Positions 1 through 11,177 are shown, counted from the first letter of the stretch. The stretch is DNA of 64,000 nucleotides from Spirogloea muscicola (GCA_009602725.1 WELB01000005.1:758357-822356); one strand, 5' to 3'. Translations and numbers: made by a program. Notes: generated by a model not told the origin, from the sequence alone.

Positions 1-718
1 CTGGAATTCCAGATTGCTCTGTCATCAGCGTCGCGAGCCTTTTTCAGGTTTGAGCGATATCCAATGTCCCGCGTCGTCCTTCGCCCGACTGGTGAGGTAA
101 GTAGCCTCCTCGGTACCCTCCAGCTATCATTCCCATGGTATTTGATGTTCCCATCTGTGTAACTTTCTTACAAAATCACTCACTACTCTTAGTCAGGGGG
201 AGACTCAGCACTCATTACCACCAAAGGTAGACGGCCGAAGCCGGTTCGGCGTGAAGGAGCTTCTTGAACTGCACAGCTGACAGCTGGATGGAGGTGCCAT
301 TCACGGGTGCTGCTGCGCGGGGAACGTCTTTGTGCTATACAAAAGGACGAATACCGCGTTGGTCAGAGCAAGTCCGCGCGTCAAAGTCAAGCAGGGCAGC
401 AATGGTACACAGCCAATCATCGCCCGAATCACATCAAAGCCCGGTGCCAATGTAATATGGCAAGACACAACCGTCTAATAATGCTGAATGCGTACAGGAT
501 CCCGACAGGAGCCCATGACTTTGGCAATTTGTCCATTAGCCAATGTAGCTTGAGAGATAACAGTGGGCTTCACAACCAAACCTTTGTCACTCACAATATT
601 ATTACTGACATAGGAGACAGAAGCCTCCGTATCGATGAGGAATCTGAGACGGCTGACCGGCCACCAGTCCTGAGAACAACATTGTTGGCCCTACGGCAGC
701 GAGTGCCAAGGCACCTAC
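1..718 (-). pseudogene. Ty3/gypsy element B, protease region and fragments beyond it (decayed)
   Basis: Read on the minus strand, about 680 down to 420 encodes a retropepsin-like segment: the active-site stretch reads FLIDTEASVSYVS (DTEA where D-T-G-A is usual), followed by a conserved GDDWL-like stretch also present in elements A, D and E. A stop interrupts it near 500. Lower coordinates continue into the linker before the reverse transcriptase and then diverge; the first 90 bases resemble an integrase tail (TLDIAQ), so the end is probably a rearrangement. The gag part of the same element lies at 2,140-2,640 and is separated from this block by inserted LTR DNA. Not expressible as a protein. 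Confidence 0.6.
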
Positions 719-2130
719 TGTAACGTCCTGATGTAAATGCGCAGTGAGGGCTTAGTACATCCTGATTGGGTTTGGTCAATGGGGCTTGAGAAGCAAACTC
801 CCTACAGTAAAGCACTATGACCACACACAGCGGATGTAACGTCCCTGTCCCAGCACACACAGGTAGGGTCAGAACGTCCTGGTTTGGGTTCGATAGGGTT
901 TTTAGAAGCCAACCCTCACACAGGAGTACGCCAACGCACACAAGCGCACATGGCGCCGCGGAAGTCTTGACCTGAGCACCGCCCAGAGGGCGGCGACTCA
1001 ACCGGGGGTCAGTAGCTGTCCCACATGGGGCGCCGTATACTCACAGAGAGCCATATACACACAGAGAGCCATATAATCACAGAGAGCCGTATACTCACAG
1101 AGAGGCGGCGAGGCCTGCAGCAACGGAGTTGCGGCGACGGGCTGGGCAGCAGGCGGCAGCAGCAGAGCTGTGGCGGTGGCTGCGGTAGCAGGTAGCAGCG
1201 GGGCTGGCTAGGCAGCAGCAGGGCTGTGTCTCTCTCGGCGTTGATCGAAGTGAGGAGCCCGGCAAAGGCCCACTACTTGAAGTGTTCTACCTGCCACCCC
1301 TCCCCTGAGGGTGGGAAGAGGGTCGCCCTCAAGGCCCCTTCCCCGGAGGGGCGGGCCGGACGAAGGGGACACCAAGAGGGCGCCTTGGGCGGCACCAAGG
1401 AGGCGCGGAGCGGCGCCTTGGGTACCGCGACGCGGCAACTCGGGCAGCACCAAGGTGGCGCGACGCGGCGCCTTAGACGGCACCAATAAGAGGTGACTGG
1501 GCGCCTGAGGTCGCACCAATGAGAGGTGAAGGGGCCTTTACGGTGGCGCCACTGAGGCGCGACGGGACGCCTTAGGTGGCACCAAGGAGGCGCAAAGCGG
1601 CGCCTTGGGCGGCGCGACACGGCGCCTCGGGCGGCTCCAAGGAGGCGCGAAGCGGCGCCTCCGGGGCGGAGCACGTACGGTGCGGAACCAGGGACTTCGG
1701 ACCGTATTTTCTTACATACAGAGGAGCAAAGCTAACGGTACCGCTTGGGACTTCCAAACGGTAAATACGATGCGATCTTGTAAGTTACCGGCACCGTTTG
1801 CACTGCCAAACGAAGGAAACGTTACAGCGGAAGTCTTACCCTGAGGCACCGCCAAAAGGCGGTGATTCTACTGAGGGTCTGGCTTGATAGCTGTCCCCAC
1901 ATGGGGCGCAGCTATGGCACTTACGGAGAGCCGGCAATGTCCGCAGCGACGAGCTGCAGCGAAGGGCTGAGCAGCAAGACGGCGGCAGCAGAGCTGTGGC
2001 GACGGCTGTGGCAGCAGGCAAGCAGGGCTATGCTTTTCTCTCGCTTCACTCATCGTACTCCCCAGTCCGCTCTCGGTTGACTACTTGTGATGCTACAATG
2101 CCACCCTCCACGTCATCAACTCTCGACGTC
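719..2130 (-). mobile_element. LTR (LTR1) inserted between gag and protease of element B, itself split by a second LTR
   Basis: On the minus strand the LTR body runs from about 2,130 to 1,832 and resumes at 834 to 719, ending in CGTTACA. Its body matches the LTR at 24,245-24,901: both carry a GGTGGCATTG-AGCATCACAAGTAGTC stretch and a GTGCCTCAGGGTA-GACTTCCGCT stretch. The start near 2,130 is uncertain because the part 5' of this stretch is shorter than in the 24.2-kb copy. It separates gag (2,140-2,640) from protease (below 719) of element B. Confidence 0.6.
835..1826 (-). mobile_element. Solo LTR (LTR2) nested in LTR1, TSD GCGGA
   Basis: Minus strand, 992 bp, beginning TGTAACGTTTCC at 1,826 and ending GGGACGTTACA at 835. 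It is flanked by an exact 5-bp duplication GCGGA (830-834 and 1,827-1,831). Removing it plus one duplicate rejoins LTR1. The start matches the D-element LTR (TGTAACGTTCCCCCCGTTTGG). It is rich in short G/C-rich degenerate units (GGCGCC-type) around 1,360-1,660, so long open frames here are compositional. Confidence 0.8.
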
Positions 2131-2139
2131 ACTTGGGCG

Positions 2140-2640
2140 CAGGGGCGCTTCGCCATGTGGCGACACAACAACACCAGCCCCGACGGACGTTGAGGGATTA
2201 CTCCTCGACTGCACGGCGCAACGAAGAACACCGGTCCTTTAGCACCATGGAAACTGATCCAGCTCATGTACATGCTCGCAGCTTTCTGCAAATGATGGGG
2301 GGGGGGTTTCGTTTACCAGTGCTTGCTTAAGCACTTGCACAGAGCATACTACTGGCACAACAGACAGCGGACACACTCTCGTCCTATGCGTTTCAGTAGC
2401 ATTCCCACATCATGCCGATGGAACACCCACAAATGTGATAGGGAGGGCCACTCAATTTTTGCCTTTTCCTTTGTACGAGCCCTTTGGGCGCTTCGATGCA
2501 GGCTTGGTAAGTTGGGACGTTGACGGCTGCGGGCACTCCCGACTTCGGTGGCCCTTTTGGCCACACCGGTAGCAGACACTCTCCACTTCTGGCACGAAAG
2601 TCGCTGGCCTCTTGGCCTGCTGAACACCAGTATGTCGTCC
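2140..2640 (-). pseudogene. Element B gag C-terminus with intact CCHC zinc knuckle
   Basis: Minus strand. Positions 2,574-2,533 encode CYRCGQKGHRSREC, a perfect C-x2-C-x4-H-x4-C nucleic-acid-binding knuckle of retrotransposon Gag, followed by a Lys/Gly-rich tail and a stop (KGKGKN*). The frame then shifts, and about 2,290-2,160 encodes a stretch (MYMSWISFHGAKGPVFFV) with counterparts in elements A, D and E just upstream of the protease. The upstream edge at about 2,640 abuts directly on the reverse transcriptase of element A, so the gag start is missing. Confidence 0.75.
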
Positions 2641-3740
2641 AAGTCAACCAGCACAAAATCAATAGCAGGGGGCCAAATACCCTCGTCAAAACAGCCTGGA
2701 ATGTAGGCGGTGCATTGGTCAGACCAAAGCTCAGCACTTTGTACTGAGAGTGTCCAAGCGACGTACGGCACCCCGACTTCGGAACATCCGCAGGTGTGAT
2801 ATGAATCTGGTGATACCCACGTTGCAGGTCCAGGGAGCTAAGAACAGTTGCCCATGCGAGCCAATCGAACAGATCATCTATCGAAGGCAACGATATCGGT
2901 TCTTGGTAGTAAGCTTGTTCAAAGCCCGATAGTCAATGCACAGCCGAAGACTGCCATCCTTCTTCACGACAAAGGAGATAGGTGCACCGTACGGCGACTG
3001 AGGTGGCTCAATGTAGCCCTTTCCCAGCATATCCTCAATCTGGGATTGCATTTCTCGGAATTTGAGAGGGCTCAGCTGGTACATGAGACCGTACGGCGGT
3101 TTGCGCCTGGCTCCAATGGAACGGTATGAGCCACTCCTCGATGAGGAGGTAGACCGTCCGGAAGAAAGTCGTGAAACACATCCGCAAACTCTTCCAGCAA
3201 CTTATAAAGAACCCCGCCATGTGAGTCCGCAGCATTCACACACGAGTCGTCAGGCTCAGACTCGTCGTTCAACGCCACCATCACAAGATATGCCGTCCGC
3301 ACGGTGTTCTTGTGAATAAATCGCTTCATCTGCATAACAGACAGCAGAATAGAAGCCCTGACGCCAGCGGCGGTGCACAAGAAAGCTTGTTGCAAAGGAC
3401 AAGGCACCGTGCGCCACGTTGTACAGTGCAGATTTGGCGTTCGTAATCAAGGCATGCCGATGTGGCACAAAGCCAATCATCACCCAATATCTTATCAAGT
3501 GAAGAAGCCAACACTGGCGTAACAAGGCACCTCGACTTTGTATTGCTGTATGCGAGTGAGAACCTGCACAAACCCAGCACATCGGTTGGGTGGCCATCGG
3601 CCAATGTCACTCTAGGCAAACCATCTGCTTGCATATTCAAGCCAGTTGAACACACTTCTTGTTCACAAAGGACACCGAGGCCTGTGAATCCATGAGGATC
3701 TTGGCCGGTGCATCAGGAACCAGCCCCTCAAATATATATA
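2637..3740 (-). pseudogene. Element A protease and N-terminal half of reverse transcriptase
   Basis: Minus strand. About 3,720-3,430 is the retropepsin region (AKILMDSQASVSF; DSQA replaces the usual D-T-G-A) followed by ILGDDWLCATSACLD. About 3,090-2,640 encodes Ty3-type reverse transcriptase: [20 protein letters not shown], then [47 protein letters not shown], and the catalytic box as DLDDILVFS. The first residue of the YxDD box is Asp, as in element E. Frameshifts occur near 2,880 and 2,680. The coding region stops exactly after DDILVFS and is replaced by gag of element B; RNase H and integrase are missing. Confidence 0.8.
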
Positions 3741-5335
3741 TAGTGTGTACCTCACGTACACTGCTACCAAGAATTGGGGTGCGAGCAACATATACCGTGA
3801 CGTTTGCCGGGTACGGCCTAAGCTGAGTGGCATCAACAACGCCTAAGGAGCCTGTGTCCCGCCTCGTGCGAGCACAACACCGACATCCCGAGCGGAGCTT
3901 GCTCGATCACACCGCGCTTCTGTGGCACAATGAAGAACACATTTATTTCTTCAGGCCGACGGCGCGCAGGCCAGCTCAGATAGCTGTCCGCAGCCATTTG
4001 CACCTCATTTTGGGCAACCCACACAAGTAGAGGCCCTCCGGCCTCCAGACCTTGCAACAAAGCAGAAATCGAGCGCACGGCCGGTATTCTGGATGGCGGC
4101 CAAGCTATGCCAGCAAGATCAAACAGCTCACACGCATCTGGCTGAATGAGATTGCTCTTAGAGGCAAGGGTAAGGCACTCACGCTTGCCCTTGGAGTTGC
4201 TCTTGTCCCGGCCTATAGGGCGCTGTGGACGTGGCTTCGAAATAGAGGGACCTGCCGCAGGCCAGTCCCTGATCTGATGACGCTTGTCGCCGCAGCAAAA
4301 GCAGCCACCACCTTCCACTTGCGGCCTCCTTGGGGACGTGCGTTCGACCCCTCCTTAGGGTTGGACCTCTTCTCGCCCTGCCTCTGCAGATCCACCTGCC
4401 TCAAGCAGGGGACGCTAGCCACGCCCAGGGTCCGGCGTGCTGAGCACCTTCCTGGCGTGCTCCAACATCTTGGATAAACCCGTAAATGCCATTGAAGTAG
4501 CAGAACCCACAGCGACCCACGTGCGCATATTGAGAGGCAGCCCAGCCTTGAATCGCTGGCACTGGTACACCGCTTTCATTGGCTCATTGCACAGCTTCGA
4601 AAGCAGCAGGCCGAAGCGCCGCACACATGTGGTGCGAAGTCTGTGCCGCTCATGCGGATGGCAGCCAACTCTTCGCGAGCTCGAAGCTCAGCATGGATAT
4701 CGCCGTAGGCCGCCATGAGTGAGCTGGAGAAGAATTCCCAGATGTTGCACACATCGGGCGTTATGGACTGCTTGAGGGCGTCCTACCACTCCCGTGGCTC
4801 CCCCGCGAGATAGGTCGCAGCGAACGGCACTCTTGCCGTCATGTCCGTTTCCATCAATCCGTTTCCAACCTTTTGCTGATTGCAGCCCTCCCCGATCATT
4901 TTGACCCGATCCTGACCGAATGATTGCCGTGGTGCGTGGGCCCTGGAAAGCCATGCGCAGGGTTGCCACTGCTCTTGCGCATCAAGTGCATCACGGCAGC
5001 GACCTCTTGCACATGCCACTCTCCAGCACGGATCTGGGCGAGGTGGGCGTGGTGCTCCCCGCACATCCTCGCAAGGAGACAGTATTGAGCTGGGTCCATT
5101 GTGGACTGGACTGCCTCCACTTCCTGCGTGAGGAGTGCCATCGTTGCACCTCCCCAGCCAACAGGCCCTTTTGGCCTGCGGCTCCCAGCTCGGCGTGCCC
5201 CTCATGGGCTTGCCCCGCAGCAGCCACTGCCTCAGCAGCTGGCTTTGAAGCAGCCGCTGCCTTAGCAGTCGACCGCTCTACCACCCGAGGAGGGCTACGA
5301 GGCACACTAGATGTGTGCGACTCCAGGAACACTGA
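3740..5335 (-). pseudogene. Element A gag (decayed)
   Basis: Minus strand, near-colinear with gag of element E at 20,290-21,720 (plus). Recognisable parts: 5,140-5,030 (MALLTQEVEAVQSTMDPAQY, then ARMCGEHHAHLAQIRAGE), 4,624-4,430 (RRFGLLLSKLCNEP, then LNMRTWVAVGSATSMAF), and a zinc knuckle at about 4,303-4,260 reading CFCCGDKRHQIRDW, where the last Cys is Trp. The final block (VQMAADSYLSWPARRRPEE, FFIVPQKRGVIEQAP) precedes the protease. Several frameshifts split the frame. Confidence 0.75.
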
Positions 5336-6377
5336 GTGATCAAGTCAGGCTCCAACAAGTTAGCATATCGCACAAATCATACTGCGATATAGGACATCGC
5401 AAGACTGGTGCACAAGCGAGCGAGCAAGCAAGGCAGCGCGCAACTCTATACATCCAAACAGCAGGCAGGCAGACAGCCGCAGGTGTGACCAAGACCGATG
5501 CACACGAGTGATGCTGGCCACAAGACTAACCTTCACCACACAAAGGCTGCAGGCGTGAATCCCCACCTCAAAGTAGGTGATTTAGCAGCATGTGGTCCCC
5601 CTCAAGGATCAGGCAGTCGATCATTGGCGTTGGTCGGTGCTGGCTCAGTGTGTAAGGAATTTCGCCCTACACACGCAGTTAGGGTGAGCAGTCCTTCTTG
5701 AGTTCGGCTGTAGGGGGTTTAGGGACTAACCCACTACACAGGCAAAGCACTAGCGCATAGGCGCAGCGGAAGACAGGCCCCGTGGCGCCGCCGTCCGGCA
5801 GCGACTCCACCTCCTGGGCGCAGGCCGGCGCAGCAGGCCCCGCAGCAAGGTGCGGCGGCGGCTGCGGCGGCGAGCAGCGTCAAGGCTGCTCCTGGGCTTC
5901 ACCGGTTCGAACTCCCCTCGAGCCTAAGCCCCATAGCTCTTCGTGCTTCCCCGTGCCAACCCCCCTCCAAGGGGGTGAACGGGTCGGCCCATGGCCTGCC
6001 TTGCGTCGGGCCAAAGATCCTCCCTTGAACGGGCGGATCCTAGCAAGGGGTATTTGTGGACGGGCGGGGCCCGCCTCTGGGCGGGCCACTTGCCCGGCAA
6101 GCCAGCCCGCCACCTGGCGGGCCCACTTGTCCCAAATAGCCGGTCATGTAATGCCAACAGAGCCATGTGGCTTAATCAAACGGCTGATTCATTACACATA
6201 CGCAAAGACGACGCAGCACCTGTCGCTTCCGCTGCGCAGCAGCGCGGACCAACGTATGGCAAGACACACTCTCAACAAAAAAGGTCAAGCCAGCATATCA
6301 GGGAGATCCTTGCGACATCAGCGGCTAGTAACAAAACTCACAAGCCTGATAGATGCAAGACGGCCTCTGATACCAAA
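5336..6377 (-). mobile_element. Element A leader with initiator-Met-type primer binding site
   Basis: The untranslated leader of element A. On the minus strand the primer binding site TTGGTATCAGAGGC (complement of 6,363-6,376) follows the 5' LTR end by one base and matches the 3' end of plant initiator tRNA-Met. The leader (6,360-6,197 and 5,650-5,500) matches that of element E (19,792-20,100) almost throughout; a 546-bp solo LTR (5,651-6,196) interrupts it. Confidence 0.75.
5651..6196 (-). mobile_element. Solo LTR of the A/E family inside the element A leader
   Basis: Minus strand: starts TGTAATGAATCAGCCGTTTG at 6,196 and ends ATTCCTTACA at 5,651. The 546-bp length and sequence match the 3' LTR of element E (25,576-26,119, 544 bp). 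Removing it restores the leader as seen in element E. The target duplication is worn (CAGTG against CATAC; the empty site in E implies CACTG). Confidence 0.7.
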
Positions 6378-7806
6378 TGTAAAGAACCTCGCCCCTACAC
6401 AAGCACTTAGGGGTCAGTCGTCCTTGTCATGTCGGGCTGTAGGGGTTTAGGAGCGAACCCACTACACGGTGAGGCACTAGCGCATAGGCGTAGCGAAAGA
6501 CAGGTCCTTTACGCCGCCGTCCGGCGGAGACTCCACCTCCTGCGCGCAAGCCGGCGGCTGTCCCCCAAGGGACGAGCCACGGACTCCCCACAGCAAGCCC
6601 CGCAGCAGGCTGCGGCGGCGGCTGCGGCGGCAGCAGCAGCAAGGCTGCTCTTGGGCTTCACCAATGCGAACTGCTGTCGGGTCTCAGCCCAAGGCTCGTA
6701 GTGCTTCCTCCGTGCCACTATGACGTTCTGATCCCTGTACAGACAGTCAGGGGTTAGAACGTCCTTATTGGTTTCGGTCGCTGGGGTTAGAGACAAACCC
6801 CCAGCACAGCGAAGCACCACGTGGACACGCAGCGGAATACCTTGCCTCGAGGCGCCGCCGACGACCGGCGACTCACCTCTCGGTACGGGCCAGCAACTGT
6901 CCCCCAAGGGAGCAGCCACAGTCTACCTTCAGGAGAGCCGATGAAGATCCGCAGGGACGGGTTGCGGCATCGGGCTGCAGCAGTAGGCAGCAGCAGGCCT
7001 GCGTGGACGAGCTGCGACAGCAGGCAGCAGCAGGGCTGCGCGCCTCTCTCTCGCGTGGGCTACGCTGACTTGGACCGGGTGCCCTCAGGCTGGTCTCAGC
7101 CCTACTTATAGTGCTTCATGTGCCACCCTCTCCCAGGGGTCTCTGGGAGGCTCGCCTCAACGCCCATCTTCGAGAAGGCGGGCCCGACAAGGGGGATACG
7201 ATTGTTAGGGCGGCGGCGCCGCCATGCGCGGCGTGGTGCCGCCCTGCGCGACGCTGCGCCGCCAGGCTCGTCACAGCGCCACACGCGTCACAAGCATGTC
7301 CTCAGTACGAGTCCGGCGGCACCGCACCGCCGGGTAGCCGGCGGTGCGGCGGCCATGCGCAGGCCGCACCGGCGGTGCGGCGGCAATACGGCTCTGGCGG
7401 CGCGGCGACCATGCGNGTGGCCATGCGGCGGCAGCTCCGGCGACCCGCGGCGCGCCGCGCATCACTGTCGCGCGTCGCCCACGTGTCGCACGCCAAGGAT
7501 ACTGGGCCGCTCGCCATAACTAGGCGTTAGCGTCTAATACAAGCTTAAATGGCACGTAACGGGTGGGGACATTACAGCCACCCCCCTCCAGGGGTGTGAG
7601 CGGGTCGCTCCATGGCCTGCCTTGCGGCGGGCCAACGATCCTCCCTTGAACGGGTGGATCCTGGCGAGGAGTGATTTTAGGACGGGCGGGGCATGCACCT
7701 GGGCGAACCACTTGCCCGGCCAGCCAGCCCGCCACCTGGCGGGCCACTTGCCGTCAAATGGCAACAGGTCAGCACCGTGTGACCTAATCAAACGGCTGGA
7801 TCGTCA
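6378..7806 (-). mobile_element. 5' LTR of element A, interrupted
   Basis: Minus strand: starts TGACGATCCAGCCG at 7,806 and ends TTCTTTACA at 6,378, directly before the primer binding site. Without the nested LTR it is about 566 bp, close to the 544-bp 3' LTR of element E. It abuts a reverse transcriptase fragment of element C at 7,807. There is no matching 3' LTR because element A is truncated near 2,637. Confidence 0.75.
6719..7576 (-). mobile_element. Solo LTR inside the 5' LTR of element A, TSD GCCAC
   Basis: Minus strand, 858 bp, from TGTAATGTCCCCACCCGTTAC at 7,576 to a worn end (…GACGTCATA) at 6,719. It is flanked by a perfect 5-bp duplication GCCAC (6,714-6,718 and 7,577-7,581). Excising it rejoins the outer LTR (GTGCTTCC-CGTGCCAC-CCCCCTCC), as seen intact at 5,960. 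Same family as the LTR at 7,945-8,927. One ambiguous base at 7,416. Confidence 0.85.
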
Positions 7807-7944
7807 CCGTTCAGCTCCCATGCCTTGCAAATAAATTATCATCACCAATTCCAACCACTCCTGATGATGTCCCCAAGTCGGCTTTTCGTACACCACTCAG
7901 GCATTTTCAATTCAAGGTGCTTAGTTTGGTTTGACCAATGCACC

Positions 7945-8927
7945 TGTACCGTCCCCGCCGTTACTTGACGCTTAACCGCGGGTTAACGGCAAACGTAGTT
8001 TGTAGTATCATTGGCGCGGCCCACTATCGACGTACTCCCGCGCACCCACTGACGCGCAAGTCAGTGACACGCACGCGACTGCCGCAGGGCTCTTGGCTCT
8101 GAGCTATCAGATTCCCAGCATGCAGGATTGACTCAGAAATGACCAGACTGCTCAGAGGCTATTGTGCGATGCGCGGATGACGCGCGGTGTGACGAGGGAC
8201 GCGCGGCCGCGGCGCCGCCGCCATGCCGCCTCCGCGCCACAGTCGCGCTACTGCCGGGCCGCTGCCGCAGTGCCGCTTCCAGAAGCGGAGCTGCTCGGCG
8301 GCGCTGCCGTACTTGTAGTGACACGCATGTGACATTTGTGGCGCACTTGCAATGCCGCGACGCGCCTGTGACGCGCAGGGCGGCACCGCGACGAGCAGGC
8401 CGGTGCCGCTTCCAGAAGGAAGTCGCGTGGCGTGGTTCTCACGAACCACCTGTCCGCGTTATCGTAAGCCCCCTTGTCGGACCCGCCTACTCGAAGGTGG
8501 GCTTTGAGGCGAGCCTCTCAGAGACCCCTAGGGAGGGTGGCACATGACGCACTATAAGTCCGGCTGCGACCAGACTCGGGACACCCGTTCGGATCAGTAA
8601 GACCCACGAGAGAGAGAGGCGCAGCCCTGCTGCCGCCTGCTGCCGCAGCCCGCTGACGCAGCCTGCTGCTGCCTGCTGCTGCAGCTCGTCACCGCAGCCG
8701 GTCGTTGCGGATCTCCATCGGCATTCCTGTGAGTAGACTGTGACTGCTCCCCTGGCCCGTACCCGGGAGGTGAATCACCGCCTGTCAGCGGCGCCTCAGG
8801 GCATGTTATCACGCTGCGTAGTGTACGTGGTGCTTCACTGTGCTGGGAGTTCGTCTCCAAATTTCAGAGACCGAACTTAATAACGACGTAAAACCCTGTC
8901 TGTGCATACAGGGGTAGGGATCTTACA
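7945..8927 (+). mobile_element. Solo LTR inserted in the reverse transcriptase of element C
   Basis: Plus strand, 983 bp, TGTACCGTCCCCGCCGTTAC to GGGATCTTACA, flanked by GCACC (7,940-7,944) and GTACC (8,928-8,932), a 5-bp duplication with one change. Removing it rejoins the reverse transcriptase frame (LTNAP to F-AVMND), using element E at 22,820-22,850 as the uninterrupted reference. Confidence 0.8.
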
Positions 8928-10004
8928 GTACCTGCTAGATTCTAAGCTGTGATGAATGACGTCTTTGGTGCCCTCTTGTATGACTATGTGCTTGTGTACT
9001 TGGACTATATTTTGGTGTTCAGTAAAACGCCTGAAGATCACGTGGTCAACCTGTGCCGAGTGCTGCATTTACTCCGTGAAAATCAAATGAACGCCAAGTG
9101 ATCCGTGTGTGTATTTAACAAGCCAGGTTTGGTATACTTGGGGCATGTCTACGGCAAAGATGGGGTTCGCCTTGACCCGAAAAAGACTGATGTCGTAAAG
9201 GACTGGCCTGTGCCTTGAAATGTGCCGCAGTTGCGGTCCTTTTGGGGGTTCGCAAACTATTTCCGCAAACTCCTGCAGGAGTACGGGAGAAATGGCGCTG
9301 CCTCTTACGAAGCCCACTCGTAAAGATGCTCCCTGGGTGTGGACATCTGAATGCCAAGAGGTATTTGAGGCTATTAAAAGGGGCTCTCACGTCTCCACCT
9401 ATCTTGGCCTTACCTCGGGACGGCGTACCGAATGAGCTGATCTGTGATGCCTAGTTGACCGGCATTTGTGCGTTCTGTTGCAAGAGGGTCATCCCGTAGC
9501 GTTTGAAAGTCGCCTGCTTCGTCCGGCAGAGCGTCACTACTATACTATGGGAGAGCAAGAGCTCAAGCTCGGTGGGCAGAAAGCATGGCATCAGTCCGTT
9601 TCCAGTGGTTGTACCGCCCTGGAAGAAATATTGTCGCGGATCTGGTGAGCCGCCACATGGCAGGGCTGCCCAGGTGGCTTGTGTAGTTCAATACTTCACG
9701 CAGACGTGCGTCCTACTCGTGGCGTCCCTCCGTAAGCCACCTCCAACCTCTCTGAGCTCTACGTGCGTAAACGTGACGGACAATTGCTTCTGTTGGCAAG
9801 GAAACGCCCATTGTATTTCCAGACTGCAAGTCCTTGCGCAATAGCATCATGCAGAAGATGCATGCGACACCCTACAGTGGTCATCTGGGTGTTAGAAAAA
9901 CCAAGAAGGTGGTAAGTCGTCTGTTCTGGTGACCGGTTTGCTCGGCCCAAGTACACTCATTTGTACGGAGTTGTGCCACGTGCCAGCGTAGTAAGCCCAG
10001 CTCC

Positions 10005-10460
10005 ATGAAGCTTGCTGGCTTACTCGAGCCTTTGGCGGTTCCTCATCAGGATTGGGCAGATGTGAGCGTTGACTTCATCACGCACCCGCGCAAGACGCGT
10101 GAAGGCTTCGATGCGATCGTCGTCTTTGTGGATCGTCTGAGTAATATGGTGCATATTGCTCCTACGACCACCTGTGTCTCTGCTAAGGTATTTGCTAATA
10201 TTTCCGTGGACCGAGTATGGAAACTGCATGGGGTTCCCGAGCGGGTTGTCTCTGATCGTGATACCCGCTTTGCGAAGACATTCTGGATAGAAGTATGCAG
10301 GCTTGTCGGCACCAAGCAGTCCCTGTCCACTGCTTTCCACCCCCAAAGCGACGGTCAAATTGAGAGGATGAAGCGGGTCTTGGAGGACATGCTCCGGCAA
10401 TTTGTGAACCCTAGTCAGAGTGACTGGATGAGTACCTTGCCCCGGCAGAGTATGTCGTGA
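10005..10460 (+). pseudogene. Element C integrase core, open frame
   Basis: About 150 codons stay open and contain the whole catalytic core of a Ty3/gypsy integrase. The first Asp is in DWADVSVDFIT, the second in VVSDRDTRFAKTFW, and the Glu in SDGQIERMKRVLE, followed by FVNPSQSDW. The order and spacing are typical. The enzyme would insert element cDNA into chromatin, but the flanking zinc-binding and C-terminal parts are broken, so this is a remnant. Confidence 0.8.
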
Positions 10461-10935
10461 GTAATGCCTGACATGAGTCCACCAGGATTACACCCTTCAG
10501 TCTCAATCAGGGTCACATCCTCGAGCACCCTTACAGGTGGGGAGGCCGGAGCGCGTTCCAGCCGCCACATCCTTTACTGTGAACCTCCTGAAAGCTCAGC
10601 GTAGGGTCGGCATCTCTCGGCTATTGCCCAGCAGCGGCAAAAGGCAGATACTGACCAACATCGAAGTGGTGTGTCTTTCGACGTGGGTGCTCAAGTGCTA
10701 CTGACTACAAAGCACCTTCCCTTGCGGGCAGTGGGTAAACGCAAGCAATTGAAACTTACATGGGTTTGACCATTCCCTGTGTTGCGCCTTGTTGGTACGG
10801 TGGCATGTAAGCTGTATTGGTACACCGGTACAGTGGAAAACCCATCCAGACTTCCACGTTTCACAGCTTCGGCCCTCCTATTCGAATGACCATTTTCCAA
10901 TCGCCCACACGTCCCCTCATGATTGAGGATCAGTT

Positions 10936-11177
10936 AGAGAATGAGGTGGAGGGAATCTTGTCACACCGGGACATATTCTGTGGGCGTAAGTCCCGTGAGT
11001 ATCTTACGGGACTCTCGCTCTCCACCGTACCTCGCTAAGGGGTCTGTTCCTATCTAGCTTGCTTCATATCGCTCCACTCTGTGTTGTCCTTTTATTCCCG
11101 AGGAAGTGAACACCTCACGGGACTTACGACTACAGGATATGTCCCGGTGTGACAGAAATTTCCTCACCTCATTCTCT
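10936..11177. repeat. Inverted repeat made of two facing chromodomain fragments
   Basis: Arms 10,936-10,999 (plus) and 11,114-11,177 (minus), about 64 nt each, mostly complementary, with a 114-nt spacer. The plus arm encodes NEVEGILSHRDIFCGRKSRE and the minus arm NEVRKFLSHRDISCSRKSRE, the same start of an integrase chromodomain. The spacer end (TTCCCGAGGAAGTGAACACC) matches the sequence just 5' of the 3' LTR in element D. Confidence 0.75.

Larger units (their letters stand above)
7807..11113 (+). mobile_element. Element C: Ty3/gypsy chromovirus pol remnant
   Basis: Plus strand. Reverse transcriptase begins at 7,807 (degraded LQ-YH motif, then TPDDVPKSAFRTPLRHFQ, KVLSFGLTNAPV), is interrupted by a solo LTR, and resumes at 8,933 (AVMNDVFGALLYDYV). 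The catalytic box reads YLDY at about 9,000 (second Asp lost). RNase H (about 9,220-9,640) has several stops. The integrase core is open at 10,005-10,460, and a chromodomain start lies at 10,930-11,005. Gag, protease and both LTRs are missing; the upstream edge is the LTR of element A. Confidence 0.75.

Noticed and set aside
10817-11038. Chromodomain of element C as a full domain
   Set aside because: Only its first third is present; the sequence turns into the inverted arm after REYL.
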